Shown here: piece after piece, positions 42,626-56,500 of the stretch | How the letters are laid out: each line of letters starts with the position of its first letter | Position numbering within the stretch: the first letter of the stretch is position 1 | Source: Tubulanus polymorphus | Taxonomy: Eukaryota; Nemertea; Palaeonemertea; Tubulaniformes; Tubulanidae | Length of the DNA: 64,000 nucleotides | Direction: 5' to 3' | Assembly (NCBI RefSeq): GCF_964204645.1 | Contig: NC_134030.1 | Coordinates: 19,721,110-19,785,109, forward strand | Notes under the pieces: generated by a model | Seen by the model: the letters and a program-made list of their open reading frames with translations, nothing else | Told to the model about the DNA's origin: nothing | Databases searched by the model: none | Position numbers and translations under genes: made by a program

Positions 42626-44200
42626 GGTTACTGGCTCTCTCGTATCTGAAACTGATGGAAGAAAAAAGTTATTCTACGAAAATCGAAATGTCAAAGTCAC
42701 ACGAGGAGTGTTGATACCGTGAGAGGTTAGGTGGACGTAAATTCTATATTTAACATTTTATTTAACACTTAGGGATGGGCTGTGTGATTATCAACTGATT
42801 AAAAGACCTATTGCGTAAACTATAGTCCAGTTAGTCCTACTGTACTAAACAAACTAGGCCTATATGGTTACTGACTAAACCACAGACCAGTTACTGAATA
42901 AACTCAAGTCTGGACCCAGTTCCACAGTCGTGAGTTAAGATTTGACTTAAAACATCGAAAATGAACTAATTTTAACTCAGAGTTAGGCCTAACTCTAATT
43001 CACAACTGAGGAACTGGGTCCTGGTTACTGACTTAACCACAGTCCAGTTACTGACTTAACTGCAGTCCAGTTACTGACTAAACCATAGCCCAGGTTACTG
43101 ACTTAAATCCAAGTCCGTTTATACCGACTACTGGTAGGCCTAACTGACTAAACCAGTCGCCCAGTTACTGACTAAATTGCAGTCTAATTACTGACTAAAC
43201 AATCGTCCAGGTTACTGATCCTATCCCAGCTACTGACAGCAGACTGATCAATAACTAAACCACAGTCCGGTTAGCCTACTGACTAAACCATGGAGTCCAG
43301 TTCGGCTATTGACTAAACTTGGACAGTTACTGACTAAACCATAGCCCAGGTTACTAACTCAAGTCTGTAGTCTGGTTACTGATTTAACTACAGTCCAGTT
43401 ACTGACTAAACTGCAGTCCAGTTACTGACTAAATTGCAGTCCAGTTACTGACTAACCCATAGCCCAGGTTACTGACTTAAATCCAAGTTCGTTTATACTG
43501 ACTACTTAGGCCTAACTGACTAAACCAGTCGCCCAGTTACTGACTAAATTGTAGTCCAATTACTGACTTAACCGTCGCCCAGGTTACTGATCCTATCCCA
43601 GCTACTGACCGCAGACTGATCAATAACTAAACCACAGCGCAGTTGGGCTATTGACTAAACTTGGACAGTTACTGACTAAACCATAGCCCAGTTTACTGAC
43701 GTAAAATCCCAGTCCTCTTACAACCAACAGTCCAGAACTAGTATCACTCTTAAGGCCTAGTAAGAAATGAACCACTTTTATCTCACTCCACCTCTCGAAG
43801 TACAGTTCACGCACAGGTAGGATCTGACAAAATGTTTGACTCGGGGCCCATATCCCCTATTCCTAACATGTAATTTTTTGTACTTAGCCTTAGGATGATA
43901 GTGGGGTCAAAAATTGTCGGTGTCGGGGCCCTTTGAGTTCAGGAAAAAAATTAAATGACCGTCAAATCAGAGGAACCAATAACGTGATATGGTCCACGGA
44001 CGGGTGCTAGCTAGGGCTAGGCTAGGCCATTCAAATTCGACAAAATAGCACTAAAAATAAACATCTCTGAACTTACCAGCGTTGAGTGTGCCTTTACTGT
44101 GGATAAATACGTGAAAATAAGTGAAAACCGGGTGAAATACAACGTGCAATTCACTGACAGACCGGCACAATAGTGTTAGAGTGTGTGTCGATTACTGATT
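42626..44200 (-). other. HYOU1: HYOU1 5'UTR exons and first intron
   Basis: On the minus strand a good donor (CGCTG then GTAAGT) follows 44077, and an acceptor (TTCTTCCATCAG) ends at 42652, leaving 26 untranslated bases before the ATG at 42625. The non-coding first exon therefore ends at 44077. Its 5' end, probably near 44.15-44.2 kb, cannot be fixed. Confidence 0.55.
42880..43740. repeat. Degenerate CCAGTTACTGACTAAACC repeats in the HYOU1 5'UTR intron
   Basis: About 25-30 irregular 20-25 bp units (CAGTTACTGACTAAAC, CAGGTTACTGACTTAA). A larger block of about 400 bases appears twice (about 43060-43260 and 43430-43640). Confidence 0.85.
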
Positions 44201-44224
44201 GGTTTAGTCGGGAACATTGACGTG
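44198..44224. promoter_or_regulatory. Candidate stress-response elements at the HYOU1 promoter
   Basis: ATTGG (inverted CCAAT) at 44198-44202 and TGACGTG at 44218-44224 lie just upstream of the inferred 5'UTR exon. TGACGTG is the core of ATF6/XBP1 UPRE sites, and HYOU1 is a classical unfolded-protein-response target in vertebrates. The spacing is not a canonical ERSE (CCAAT-N9-CCACG). Confidence 0.4.
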
Positions 44225-44819
44225 TATCAAATACTTCCGGGTTAGAGCATCGTCGGCTCGAATCCGTCGATTAAACTCCCGATTGCGCCGCTTCTAGACC
44301 AGCTACAGCCTCGAAACCCCGCCTGTATCTAAAATTTATTACCCTGCGTCGATTGAAAATGTTTTTAAATGTTTTACTGATCTAATTAGACTCGAATTTT
44401 GCCTGAAAACAAGTTTTTTTCTGACCAGAAAACTGGGGAGTGTGCTCCACACGACCTTGAACTAAAGCCGGTACCATTAGTAGTCCTAAATACCGACCGA
44501 AACTTATCTTTTGTCTCGGAAGCACGGGAGCACGACGCTTGGTTTCACAGGCTCGTAGGCCTACATGTGATAAATTTTGCCATCATTTTTGGCAGTCTTT
44601 CTAATCGTCTGCGGTACTATAATTAGATCTGTTTAATCAGACAGCAAAAATGTAGGCCCTAAATCGAAAAACTAATTCCTTCTGGATAAAGTTGATTAAT
44701 TATTCAAACTCAGTCGGTTATGTGCCAAAAGTTTTGGATTTTCTCGGACAGTCCAGCTCTAGAACAATTACCGTACTCATCGTGGAAACAGCATGTTAAG
44801 CGGCCTTTGATTTGGATTG

Positions 44820-45719
44820 TGTGAATACAAATGTCTCCTTTAAGATGAAGTTACGGTATTCAAGTTGTACGATCATCGTACAGAGCTATGAAAGCTCTTA
44901 AGTTAGAACGCTAGGTGAAAATCGAAATAGTCAACTCATTGGTCAAATCCGTCCTGTTATACAACTTCCCTAATATGGTCCTTTGAAAAATCAAGATAAG
45001 CTCTGTACTCATTTGTACGGCGAACACCACCCAACGTTATGAACTCAAAGCGGTTACGTTGCACATCTGCTCCAAAATTTTTGGTACAACTTTTAAGGCG
45101 CACCGGATCGGTCAGTCGTCCAAGATACATTTAAATGATTTCCAATCGAAGAAATTGGTTTTCAAACAAAATGTTAAAAAAGCATAGCCAGTATGTACAG
45201 AACTGTAGGCGGGGCTCCACACTTTTTGGCCAAGTCATGATTTTTTAAACATCATTAAAATCCAAAAACGAGAATATTACGCATATAAACTTTGCCCATC
45301 AAGTGTTTATTAGATTCACTAATTTTAGCTGCTCCTCGAGTGTTAGTAACAGGCACTAGCTGCTCCTCGAGTGTTTATAACAGGTATTAGCCTGTGTTTG
45401 TAGAAATCCTCCACCGTGTTGAAGAAATCCACCGTTGGGCGGTAACTCGCTGCTGCTGGCTCCACAACTTCTCATCTGGACGTCTGCAGTTTTCATCATC
45501 ATCATCTCATCCTATGAACGTGGTTCTACGGACTTAAGAAACTACGATTCCTTGCCCACACCTTGACAAGTCCAGAATTCTGCCAAAACCTGTCTGATTC
45601 ATTATAGTCCTCATGCCTTACAACATTAGATTATCTCACCAACTCATCCAGTTTGGATTTAAAAACTATTATGAAGATATCGAATCAATCTTCATCTTAA
45701 AGGAGACTTTTGTATTCAC
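44820..45719. mobile_element. 0.9-kb non-autonomous DNA transposon
   Basis: 31-base ends, TGTGAATACAAATGTCTCCT continuing to AAGATGAAG on the left and the inverse on the right, with one mismatch. The interior has a direct repeat of GCTGCTCCTCGAGTGTT (about 45330 and 45360) but no transposase. Target duplication not resolved. Confidence 0.75.
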
Positions 45720-48700
45720 ATAAGAGAGGGAGTTAATTGTAAATTGTTTAGTTTATGGCAACTTTTTCACCGTTGTGTAGAATTCAGTGGTTCATGTGAT
45801 AGCGATTTAATTAAGGTCCTATCGTAAAAATAGAGTAGAGTTTGATAAATGAGGATATATGAACATTAGTAAATTGTCCTAGTTTATAGTTTATACGTCC
45901 ACTACATTACGTAATTCCTTAAGCACGTGATCTGGCATTTTCTATAATTGTTGTATGTGATTCACGTTAAAACCTTTCAATCGTTTCATGAAGTTTTTAG
46001 CAACAATCAAAGGTTAATTCAAATGAAGCCCACCTTCTACCATGAGTTTTCTTCGAATAAATAATATTACTTTTATCGCTTGTGGTGACTCTTTCTCATA
46101 TTCGAGAAGTTTGAATTGGTAAGTGGTGGTCATTGATGGACAATTCATAAATTTGCAATGGTGAATCACTTTAGTCTGACACAAAACGCGGTATATCGTT
46201 CTCGTATTCGAGAAGTTTGAATTGGTCAGTGTTGGTCAATCTATGAACTTATTAAAGAAATTTGTGGTTTGAATAGAACCACGATCAGTGATTGGCTGAC
46301 TTGGCCAACTTGTCACACCCCGCGCAATCTAAAATGACTTGATATATTATGGCTACTGACTAGCTTTATCTCCCGATAGCTGTCATCATAAAGCAATTCT
46401 GTTGTTTTAGTAGCAATAAAAAGCGATTAAGATCTTAATAGATCCCGGAAAAGTGGATGTATTAGGATCGTAGCTATATCGGCATGTCTCAATTGGGTTG
46501 AAGTCGGGAAACCGAGATCCACACGCGTAAAACAAACAAACCCATAAATTCCCATAAAAGGTTGCCATTTCTGTAACGAAAGGATCGTAACCTGTTGCAC
46601 ATGACAATCCGACACTCCTTTCGGGAATTCTAACGCCTATGGTGGAATCCTTTTATAGGAGGAATATCATTTCATTTCAGGGGCGGATCCAAGCTACGGT
46701 ATATTCCACCGTATTCCGGAATATAGTCAGAAAAAATGTGATTAACATATTCTTTAGAAGAACATTATCTGAATACCCCAGATACAAGGAGAAAGAGTTA
46801 TTTTTCAAAATTTTCCTGGGGAGACCCTCGACCCCCTTTTAATGAACTTTACAAGTGCAATGCGTGCTACTTCATTGAACCGCTGGATTCGCCCTTGCAT
46901 CTTTCTTAACATTTTCGTTGAATTAACTCAGGCCCTGAATTTTGCTGAAGAAACCTATGCTACGAAGTGGAAATCTAAATCATTTGGAGAGTTGCAGTTG
47001 CAGCCGCCGGTCACTGGTCTCGCCGATCCAGGGTTCAAACCCTGGTGGCAACAGAGTTTCTTGGTCGAAGGTTCTTCTCTCGACTCTCCCCAGTGGGAAA
47101 AAGAAACATCGAACTCGCTTATAATTCCCTGCGTGGCGCTTAGTGGGTTGAGGGTGTTAAAAAAAAATCTGAATCATTTATCGTTTGTTTTATTCCGCGT
47201 GATTTTTTTTTCCAACACCGCGAAATAAACGCTTTAGAACGAAATATTCCACGCTGGATTGTAATGAAAGCAAAGTTTTCCTCGCCTACGAAAAATCTTG
47301 CGAGCCCATTACGATAGAAGCTAAAAAGTACTCCCTCGTAATAATCTCATCTGTCTATCGGGATCCTCCGACGCGAACTCGAAAATAAAAATCTTTCGAA
47401 AATAGAAATCGGCAAAATATTGGCGCGATGTCCTGCACGAAATGAATCTATTATTTCTATGATTCTTCGTAGCGACAGCGCGCGGAGCAGGACTTGGCTA
47501 TAACCGTTTTCATTATAGAATCTACACAGAAAGCCTACTGTATATTCAGTACTGGTATCGGGACACGTTATGTTCGGATTGGAGAATATTCGTTTAGATA
47601 GCGGTTAAAAGTGGATCTCTTTAACTGTCAAACAAGTTTTCGTTGTTCTACGGAGCGACCGCGCACAGCGTGCCGTTCTATGAAAGAAAATCAGTATTAA
47701 ATGTCTTTTAAATGTCTTTGCATTTATAAAACCATAAAACCGCTTCGTGCAGAGGTGATCGAACGCATTTGTTTTGTGTCAGTCTTGAAGGATGTACGTA
47801 TGTTGCTCCTAAGGAATATGGTTATCGTGTAATCGTTGGATTAGCGTGCTTATCATTGTCGGATGATTCATTCGAAAGGTAAAACAGCACAAAAAAATCG
47901 ATTACCATTTTATATTCAAAACGAAGTAATTGAATTAATGATCATAAAATCGGATAGTTTGGCCGGTTGGTCCGCGGCTTTCCGGCGTGTTTCACGAGAA
48001 AGTTCAAAGATTCTCAAACCACTTTTCATTTATGGTACGTTATTTATGGAGGCGGCCATCCATCACTTGTCACGGGCGGATCCAAATGGACTAAAGCAGC
48101 CCCTTATTTTTTTGTCAAGATAACATTTTCAAAACCTGGCCAAGAAAGTAACACATACAGTGGCAAATTATTGCCATTTGTTTTGCTGTAAAATCACTGA
48201 TGCTCTAAAAATCATCTTTTTTTCGAATTATTTTTGGTAAGGGTCCAAACCCCCCTCCCCTTTAAGGGCTTCATACTGTCGCGTATCACGCAACAAGGCT
48301 TTAGATATTGCCCCCCCCCCCCTTAAAATCAAATGCTAGTAAACAATCAATTCGATATCGTACGGGAAACTAATGGAGGCAGCCGTCTGGAAAGGCTCTA
48401 CTAATGAATAACTAATACGATTATGTGAAACAAAAATTGATGATGTCACAGGGGCATTTCTAGTGGCAGACATCTTTTAAGAAAGGCCTGGATATATGGG
48501 TATTTAGATCACATCAGTAACTAATCGTGATTAGGTGGCAAAGGGTAGCTATATTTTATAGAATATCTTTGAGACTGCTACAGGATACCCATATAGACCT
48601 ATCATTTTATTTGCTTTATGTTGGCCAGATACCAAGCTATACTTGATTTCAGATTGTAACGAATTAACTAACGTCAATTAACGTGACGTCGCTGAAAATG

Positions 48701-49600
48701 ACATCGACAAAGATTGGAATCTAACGCTTCCTAACGTCATACCTATTCCGATTAAAATGTTGCAAATATTTCACTAGCGATTTCAGGGTAAAATTGACGT
48801 AATCAAAAGGAAGAAAAACAGATAAAAGCTCGAGTCATTTAAAATCAAGCCACGCGTGAAAACGTGTTCTGTTTGATGTGGCTGAATCGATCCTTTGTAA
48901 AACGGACTTCAAAAGCATGATTTCCCAGGAATCCTATTTCGCCGTTTCCCACGAGTGAAATAAACCGAACTATAAATCTGCTATTGTGGCAATGAGCGCT
49001 TTATTTTATGAGAGGTTGATTTCGCGAGTTTTTATGAACTAAAAAACCTTCCAATTTTATTGTAGAAAAGCCAACTCTGAGAATGAAAACTGAAGTCCGA
49101 AATACCTCATGTTTCCTAGTCCATTCCGTTTCAGCTAGTCTATTCGACTTATAACCTTGTTTCTCCTAATCGGTCGGGCCACTTTTTGGTAACTGCAAAA
49201 AGATATGTCATTTTCATTCTTCAGCCCAACACATAACCGAGACGCAGTGAAACATATTTCTGTTTCCTGTTACCGTGTTTCCCCGCGTTGGGCTTTATTG
49301 TGGGTTTTATCGCCACAGCACGGACTCTGAGCGTTTCATCAATGGTTACCTTTCAACGGCAATACAGTAATAGTAAACTGCGCCAGACATTTAGACAACT
49401 TCAATCAACATTCACAATTACATTCGCTGATGAGAGCGAATCTAACTAAATTGATGTATATATCAATGAGCGAGACGTATTAATTAGTTAAAACGGAATA
49501 CATTAAAACGTATTTCAAATATTGTCAGTATTCGGAATATAGGGAGTATGAGTGTTGATGGAGGAGAGGTAGTTGTCATGGTATCGAGGGCTGTGTAGTG
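45720..49600. other. Intergenic region between HYOU1 and the J-domain gene
   Basis: No supportable exon. Holds a short duplication (ATTCGAGAAGTTTGAATTGG at about 46100 and 46205), a CAGGGGCGGATCC-type element (about 46679-46840), a B-box-like GGGTTCAAACCC near 47033, and ACATCTTTT-type repeats at 48.4-48.6 kb. About 47220-47700 and 48640-49560 look unique and could hold regulatory sequence shared by the divergent genes. Confidence 0.4.
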
Positions 49601-49610
49601 TTTTCAGATA

Positions 49611-49622
49611 CGCGCACGCGCG
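49611..49622. promoter_or_regulatory. NRF1-type palindrome, probable J-gene promoter
   Basis: CGCGCACGCGCG fits the NRF1 consensus (YGCGCAYGCGCR) exactly, in otherwise CpG-poor DNA, about 0.8 kb upstream of the coding exon's acceptor. It suggests a housekeeping promoter and a 5'UTR intron. Inferred only. Confidence 0.4.
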
Positions 49623-50511
49623 TAGCCCGAGGAAGCCACGGTTGTATCACGGTGTTTGCTATGTCCTTGAGCGACGAGCTTTTTTATTGCTCTAGGTACG
49701 GTTACATCATCCGTTCGAAAAGAAACTCAGCTAATTCGCCCGAGCATCTAACTACAATTGTCGTTTTTTGATTTGTCCTTTTCTGAATATTGTCATAGCC
49801 CCCTCCCAGTTCGTGTCCGTTGCGGTGGATGACGTTCAAGGGAGACCCAATACGCACCAAAATAGGTTAGCATCATCACCAGATGGTGTACATACATACA
49901 AAACTTTCATACATACTTAGACAATACTTTCCAAAATGTATCAAAAATTGTGTAGTTTATTGCACACGAAATACATATTTGTATTTACATTGTATATAAC
50001 CTAGTATGTTTTTTTTCTCTTGAATATATGTAAATGTATATTTGTAAACAAAATTTTGTTCTCTCAACCACCATGGGGATGATAGAAGACTAATGAAATT
50101 ATCGAACCTTATTTCATCTATTACACTTTAAGGAGGCTATAAATCGGAATTGAAATCGATCCCAGTGATGGCCAATTATTTTGACCGGGGTCTGGTTTCA
50201 GATTAGTCAAATGAATTGAAAATGAATTGAGTTAGCCCCCGGTTAAGGCTATACCAGTCTATAAAACTAGGCCCCGGGGTATACTATGTAAGCTGCGTAT
50301 TGAAACAATCACGTAAGCTTTTATCCTAAAGATTTACAATATGTTTTCAATATGTCCATTGCTCGTGAGAGTAAAAACCGCCATACGGAAAACAATCCGT
50401 TATTTCATATACATTTTTAAACCCAATCTTTTCATTACATTTCAGCTCACAGAATTACGTGTAATACGGTATTATAAAACGTGTAGTTGTTTTCGTGATA
50501 ATAACCGCAGA

Positions 50512-53500
50512 ATGACCGTCATGAAGGACCATTATAAAACCCTGGGAATACAAAAGGGCGCCTCCGAGGAAGAGATCAAGAAAGCGTATCGTCAATTGGC
50601 CAGGGTCTATCACCCGGATAAAAACGACGCGCCGGACGCCGAGGAACGATTCAAACAAATAGGTGGCGCTTATGAGGTGCTGAAATGTAAAGAACGTCGA
50701 GACGTATATAATTGGGATTTCGATCGGGAGAAGGAGCGCCACCAGGCGGGTGAGAGGAGTACTAATAAATCGGGTGATTCGAAAAATGGCCGGTATCGCA
50801 CGTCGTCGTTCGCGAACTTTGCGTCATCGACGCAGCGGACTGGTTCCGCACGGGGTGGCGAGCGGACGGGTTCCGGCCCGGCCGACGGGAAAAAACCGCC
50901 GAAATCCAAATCGACCGACCGAAAAAATGGCGGAAAAAACCGACGCCGGTTTTCGTACGCGTTCGAGAAGAATAACGCGAAATTCACGTTTTCCTACGAG
51001 GAGAACGCGAACGATTCGTCGCCGGACGAAGAGATTAAAACTAACCAGAAAAATAAATCGAAAAGTGCTGCGGGTGATTCTCCCTGGAAGCGGCGTTACA
51101 GCTTTAACAAACCGTCGTACACGGGACGCCCTCTATGGGAAGACGAAGAAACTGGATTACCCCCCGGTAGCGATACAAACGGCGGTTTCGAGTTCAATTT
51201 CGGGTTTCGGTTTTTCATGGACGGTAAACAGGGTTTCGCGTTCAGTCCCGGAGCTGATTTGCCCGGGTTCTCGTTCGACGACTATTCGGACGACGAACCG
51301 GACGTGGATCGCGTCGAGCGGGAGAGGAGGGAATCGAACCAACAGAAAGCCGACCAGTTCGCTCAGCACAACGGCGGGGAGTCGATCTGGTACGACTGGA
51401 GCAGACCTTTCTTCGACACCGGAGAAGATCTGGGTAAATATATAAAATAGCATGGTTGATACTAATATGGTATAGGCAATGGTTTGGTGGTGGTTAATCC
51501 ACCAGGTGACGCTAGTGTACAGGAGGACAACAACTACAACGGCAATAGAGGATTCCACCAGGTGTCGCGAATGCGCAGTAGGCCAAACTACTGCGACAAA
51601 CGTATATTCACCCGTCACGGGATTCGAACCCACTACGCTAAAGCTGTTCGCCGAACCCCTTGACCTCACGAGTCGTTGGAGTCGTTACTAGCCGACCAGA
51701 ATCCGGTCGTACCAATCACAGTGGTTGTAACAAACGACTTTAGGCTTCTGTTGGTTTTCCCGTTAAATAGACCAATCAGCGAACGTTTTACTGAACCAGG
51801 AAGTATTTCGCAAATCGATATATGACGTCATGCGCAACAGCGCCAGTAATGAAATCACGCTTCGTGAGGCCAGGGGGCTGGTGGAAGCGAGTTCGGGAGT
51901 GATAGCGGACCCCTGGCAAGCGAGGATGCGGCAAACGCTAAATAGAAAAAAGACTTATATATTCTTTGGCTCGTTTGCTAATATTTGGATCCGGGAGTCT
52001 GAAAATTTATAAGGAACTTTTTTGGTCTGTGAAACTGTTGTTCTTAAAATAGGTCTTTGAGTATTTTCTTATCTTTTCTTTGAATAATCGTAGATTGGAA
52101 AGATTCGGAGATTCTGATGACCTGTACGTACTGCGGTCGGCAGATGAAATCCGAAATGATGGTAAGCGTTTCTTATAATGGGCTTTCTGCATCGGTGTGC
52201 AAAATGGAAATCTAGACAATTGAAACAAAAGCGAAAGCATATTTAAAAATCCCTTTATACAGAAATACCGTTAAATTATGCCCTTTATTTTAGTATCAAC
52301 TTAATTAACATTCTATGTTTGTTTGCACGATTTTTGAATTTAAAACCCTCGGTTGTTTTACAAAATATGAAAAATGCTTGCAGGGCCAGATTTTATGAAA
52401 ATGTTTAAGTTTAAAACTGTTAAGTTTGAATCGTTGCCGTCATTTAAAAAAACATGAAGTAATTAACAGCATTTACACCAAATTTTGAGTTAAACGTTTT
52501 CGTAAAACCGGACCCAGAAATAAAGATGAAAGGAGAAAATCTTTTTGAAAAAAATGTTTTATTTGAAATTAATCACAGATTTTTCCCTATTTTTTGGTAT
52601 AAAGCAAATTCAATGACTTTATCTGTTTTGCCGGAAATGAGAATGTCATACCGATCGTCTTTTCTTCCAGTTGAAGCACGAACCGCGCTGTCGCCGGTTT
52701 TCCACCGGCTCGATCGATTTCGAAATGCCGCGACGGTCGTCCGGGGTTCGACGCCAGGAACACGAAGATTTCATCAATTTGATGCGACAATGCCGCAAAA
52801 CACCGCCGAACAACAACGAGAAAAATGCCAGAAAATCCGCAAACGCCAACAACAATCCGTCTCAAACATTCTCAACTAGTTCATTGAACTCAGGTAATTC
52901 GGTATTTCACTTAATGCATGTAGCGTTCTGTTGTCTACACCCTCTTGGCATTCGATACTTACAGCATTTTACAAATGTTTAGTCGTTCAACAGATTTATA
53001 AACTGCTTTAAGCTTTAGTATTCAGATTTATGTTCATGACTTCTTGTGAACTGCAAACACCAGACATGAGACACTTTATTAGATACTTTCAAAAACTTCA
53101 CACTTCACAGGTGTCCAGTACATCACCTGGTACATTTTTAATTGGGAATGAACTCAAAACACCAGACATAAGACATTTTATCAGAATTCAAGGATTTAAA
53201 ATTCAAAAGTTATTGTTAGGGCCTATAATTAGAATCGCTATATCGGTTTTTCTTTGCATAGGTAAGTGCACTGTTTCGGGTTTCTGCCCTCCCCCCCTTA
53301 AAAAAACATATAATTCAAATGCTGTACGGCCCTGGAAACAAAGAAAGTCTAGAACGAATGTTGCACTGTAAACATTTCTATCCATCTGGTGGGATAGTTG
53401 ATGGCACTATAGCTGGTGGTGATATTTTATCAGAATATAAGGATTTAAAATCTGAATGGGCACTTCGTCATTTTTCGTGGATTATACCCGTTAATTCATT

Positions 53501-56500
53501 GTCGTCGTATTTAATTGTTTGTTCCAATAGATTTGATCATGTGTCAGTACTGCTACCGCAAATTCAACGTTAAAGTCGCCGGTAAACACATCCAGTTCTG
53601 TCAACGCAAAATGAAAGAGAACGGTCGCCCGATGAACCCGCTCGGTAAAACCGCCGAGGCTCGTGATTACTGCAGTAAGAACTACACGGCCAGAGAGGTA
53701 ATTCCACACGCAATTCACCTCTCGCAGCCTCTGCGTACAATGTCTCAAATATCGAAAAAAAATATATTATGAAGAAATACTTAGGGGGTAGTTGCGTTCG
53801 TTTCTTTTCAATTCTGTTAGCCATTCAAAAATGAGATAGATAGTGTCATCGTTGAGTTGAAACGTGAAATACTCTCATAATTTCCCCTAATGGTTGTAGG
53901 TATTTTCTTCAATTGAAATACACGGACAGTCTCACTTATCACGATTGATAGAACACTAAATCCGTGTTGACGCGATGTAGAGAGAATCCCACAATGATAA
54001 TAAAAAGTCCGAAAATGTAACTTCGAGATAGTTTCGACTATATCCTAATAGTCATCTTCAGGAATAATTCCTGAAGATGACTATTAGGACATAGTCGATA
54101 CGTTGAATAAACTACTAAGCTCAAAGTAACTCGAAGCCACTCGCTATTCATAGTCGGTTTCGTTCACCCTTGAAGAATTGTGGCTACGGGCCTGAAATCT
54201 TAATCGAATTTGATCAAAATTTCAATCATTATTTTTCAATTCCAGTACGCTAAAACCATACCTAAACCGGGTTCCGCTAAAAGCCGCCATCACCGCAATA
54301 AGAACAGCCAACCGAATATCGACGACATGGAAGGCGATGAGGGCCAAAATGGCGCCGCCGGTAGCGAATACGGACCGACAGAGGCGCCAAATAACATCAA
54401 CCAATCAGGTGATGAATATTCTAATCATTATCACGATGAGACAAATGATAGAAGTGAAGAGGAGATATTTTTTCCGCCGATAAATACGAGTTGGTTTTTT
54501 ATGGGTAAGAGTGTGTGCAGCGCTCTATACGCACGTGCCCGGTTTTATCGACTATAGAAGGACTATGGAGTCAGAGTATAGAGGGGGTAATTACAAAGTT
54601 ATCTTAAACAATGGCGGCCTATTTAACCGGCCCGACTATCTCGGCGGTAGATTGAACAATAGACTCTAGAACGAACGTTTTAGAATTCATGATTGAATAT
54701 ACAAATTATGAGTAGTTGTAATATGCACTTATATATTACTTATATTTGTATGTACCAAAGTGTCTCTGACGATAAACATATATCTGTTGCTATTATTTTG
54801 CAAATGACGACCTTCTCATTCTCAATAACTTCAACGATTCAGTGAAGCTATGATTAGTTGCTTATTGACGGCCATCTCATTCTCAATGACTTCTAAGATT
54901 TAGTGAAATGATGGCACATTCTCTCTTTGTGGGGGGGGGGGTCTATAAAACCAGGCACTGCTGTGTTAACGGCTGTGGCTCGCTCCCCGTAATGCTTTAT
55001 TTATTATGAATATCTACGTTAACTTAGGTACATGTATAGTGATAATATATTTTTAACGAGGAACTAATCCTTGGCTTAAACGGTAACTTTTCAACAAGAA
55101 TACAAGAGTGGACCAGCGTTCAATTTCGAGATAGTTAGGCCCTCATAATGTATAACACATGACCAGCCCCGAACTAAATGCGGTTTGAGGGTTCACGTAA
55201 AAAATCTTTAGCCAGAACTTCGATTCTTATAAAACTATTTATAGGCCGTTTGGAGGAATTTTTGGGTTGAACTTAGAAGAGTTTTGTTTAGACTAGACCT
55301 TCAGAAGTAAATGAGAATACACCATTAACCCGAAGCCCCGAGCCTACGAGGATTGTTTAGACATAAGTTCTTCTCGCGAATGTGTTATCCGCAGTGTATA
55401 TTTGTGTTTAGCTTTATGTCGTTCAGATCTTGGTTTCCCGGGAACTTGTAGAGTTATCAGACTTATAACTCCTAGTTTATAGGTTCTTGCCCTATAATCG
55501 TAGTGTTCATTCAACTTCACGACTGGACCGCGCGGTCTTTGAAGTTGTTACCCGTACACTAGCTGTAAGCAGCCAACAGGACTCGAACCCGCTCGTTACT
55601 GTGAGCTACGAGCAATCATCGCATTGCCCTTAGCGAATGCAACAGCATCCCAACTGATCCCGCTGAGCCACTAAAAAGCTTTTCGAAATGTTCTTGTCTA
55701 CTATTCGAGCTATTAAACCGGTAGCATATAACGCGAATATTTATCTGAAGATATTAAATGTTTGTTAGTGGCAACGTATTCGCTTGATAATCAAATATAC
55801 TACTATAAGGCTATAGCGGCCAGTAGCGGTGAACATTCGCTTCTAATACGAGAGACTATTAACCTTTAGTAAACATATCAGAGTCTCTTAGCTTTCCTTA
55901 TGTGAAAGGTGTTTAATTGCGTTCCCGCCGATGAAGAGTACGGCTGGACAAGTGCTTCCGCTTCCAGATGGCGTTACTGGCAGTCGGTTTAACGTCAAAG
56001 CCGAAATAAGTTCTTTTCGAATTCAAAAAAGTGATAGATCGTTGTCAGGAAATTGACGGTGTTTCTTGCCCTTATTCTATTAAATAGATGGCGCTGCGCA
56101 GCCTACTAGGACCGGTCTCTACCCGACCAGAACGAGAAAGACATCGATCGGCAGCAACCCGGGCTCTAGGCTGTTTTCAACTCGAACGAAACCGACACAA
56201 ATTGAGTAAGTTAAAAAAATTTGCTTCAGCAAAAAAAGTCAGGTTGTAAATTGTCAATATCCGAGGCAGCGTAAACCCGCGAAACGGGCAGTTACCTGTC
56301 AAATACTCTGTAAAGGCCTATAGCAAAATCCTTGTCAGTCGCACATGCAGGATTCTACATTGAATGGATGTAACAATGATGTTTGCATAAACGGCAATCG
56401 ATTCCTAAATTTCAGGGGGCGCCCCTGCTACCCGGTGATGCCCTAGAGTATTTATATCCAAATAGAAACTATCAGGGACTTGGTGATCTATGATCAGATG

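Noticed and set aside
46842-47228. 128-codon plus-strand frame
   Set aside because: Overlaps transposon-like and B-box-containing sequence, lacks splice context, and resembles nothing I recognise.
50750-51445. 231-codon Arg-rich frame overlapping J-gene exon 1
   Set aside because: Shadow of the real J-domain exon in another frame, caused by GC-rich codons.
51157-51669. 170-codon minus-strand frame
   Set aside because: Antisense of the J-gene exon running into a SINE.
54210-54557. Read-through of J-gene exon 5 to a stop at 54557 as the gene's end
   Set aside because: A strong donor (G then GTAAGA) at 54504 and phase-compatible exons 6 and 7 downstream fit better, although a retained-intron form is possible.
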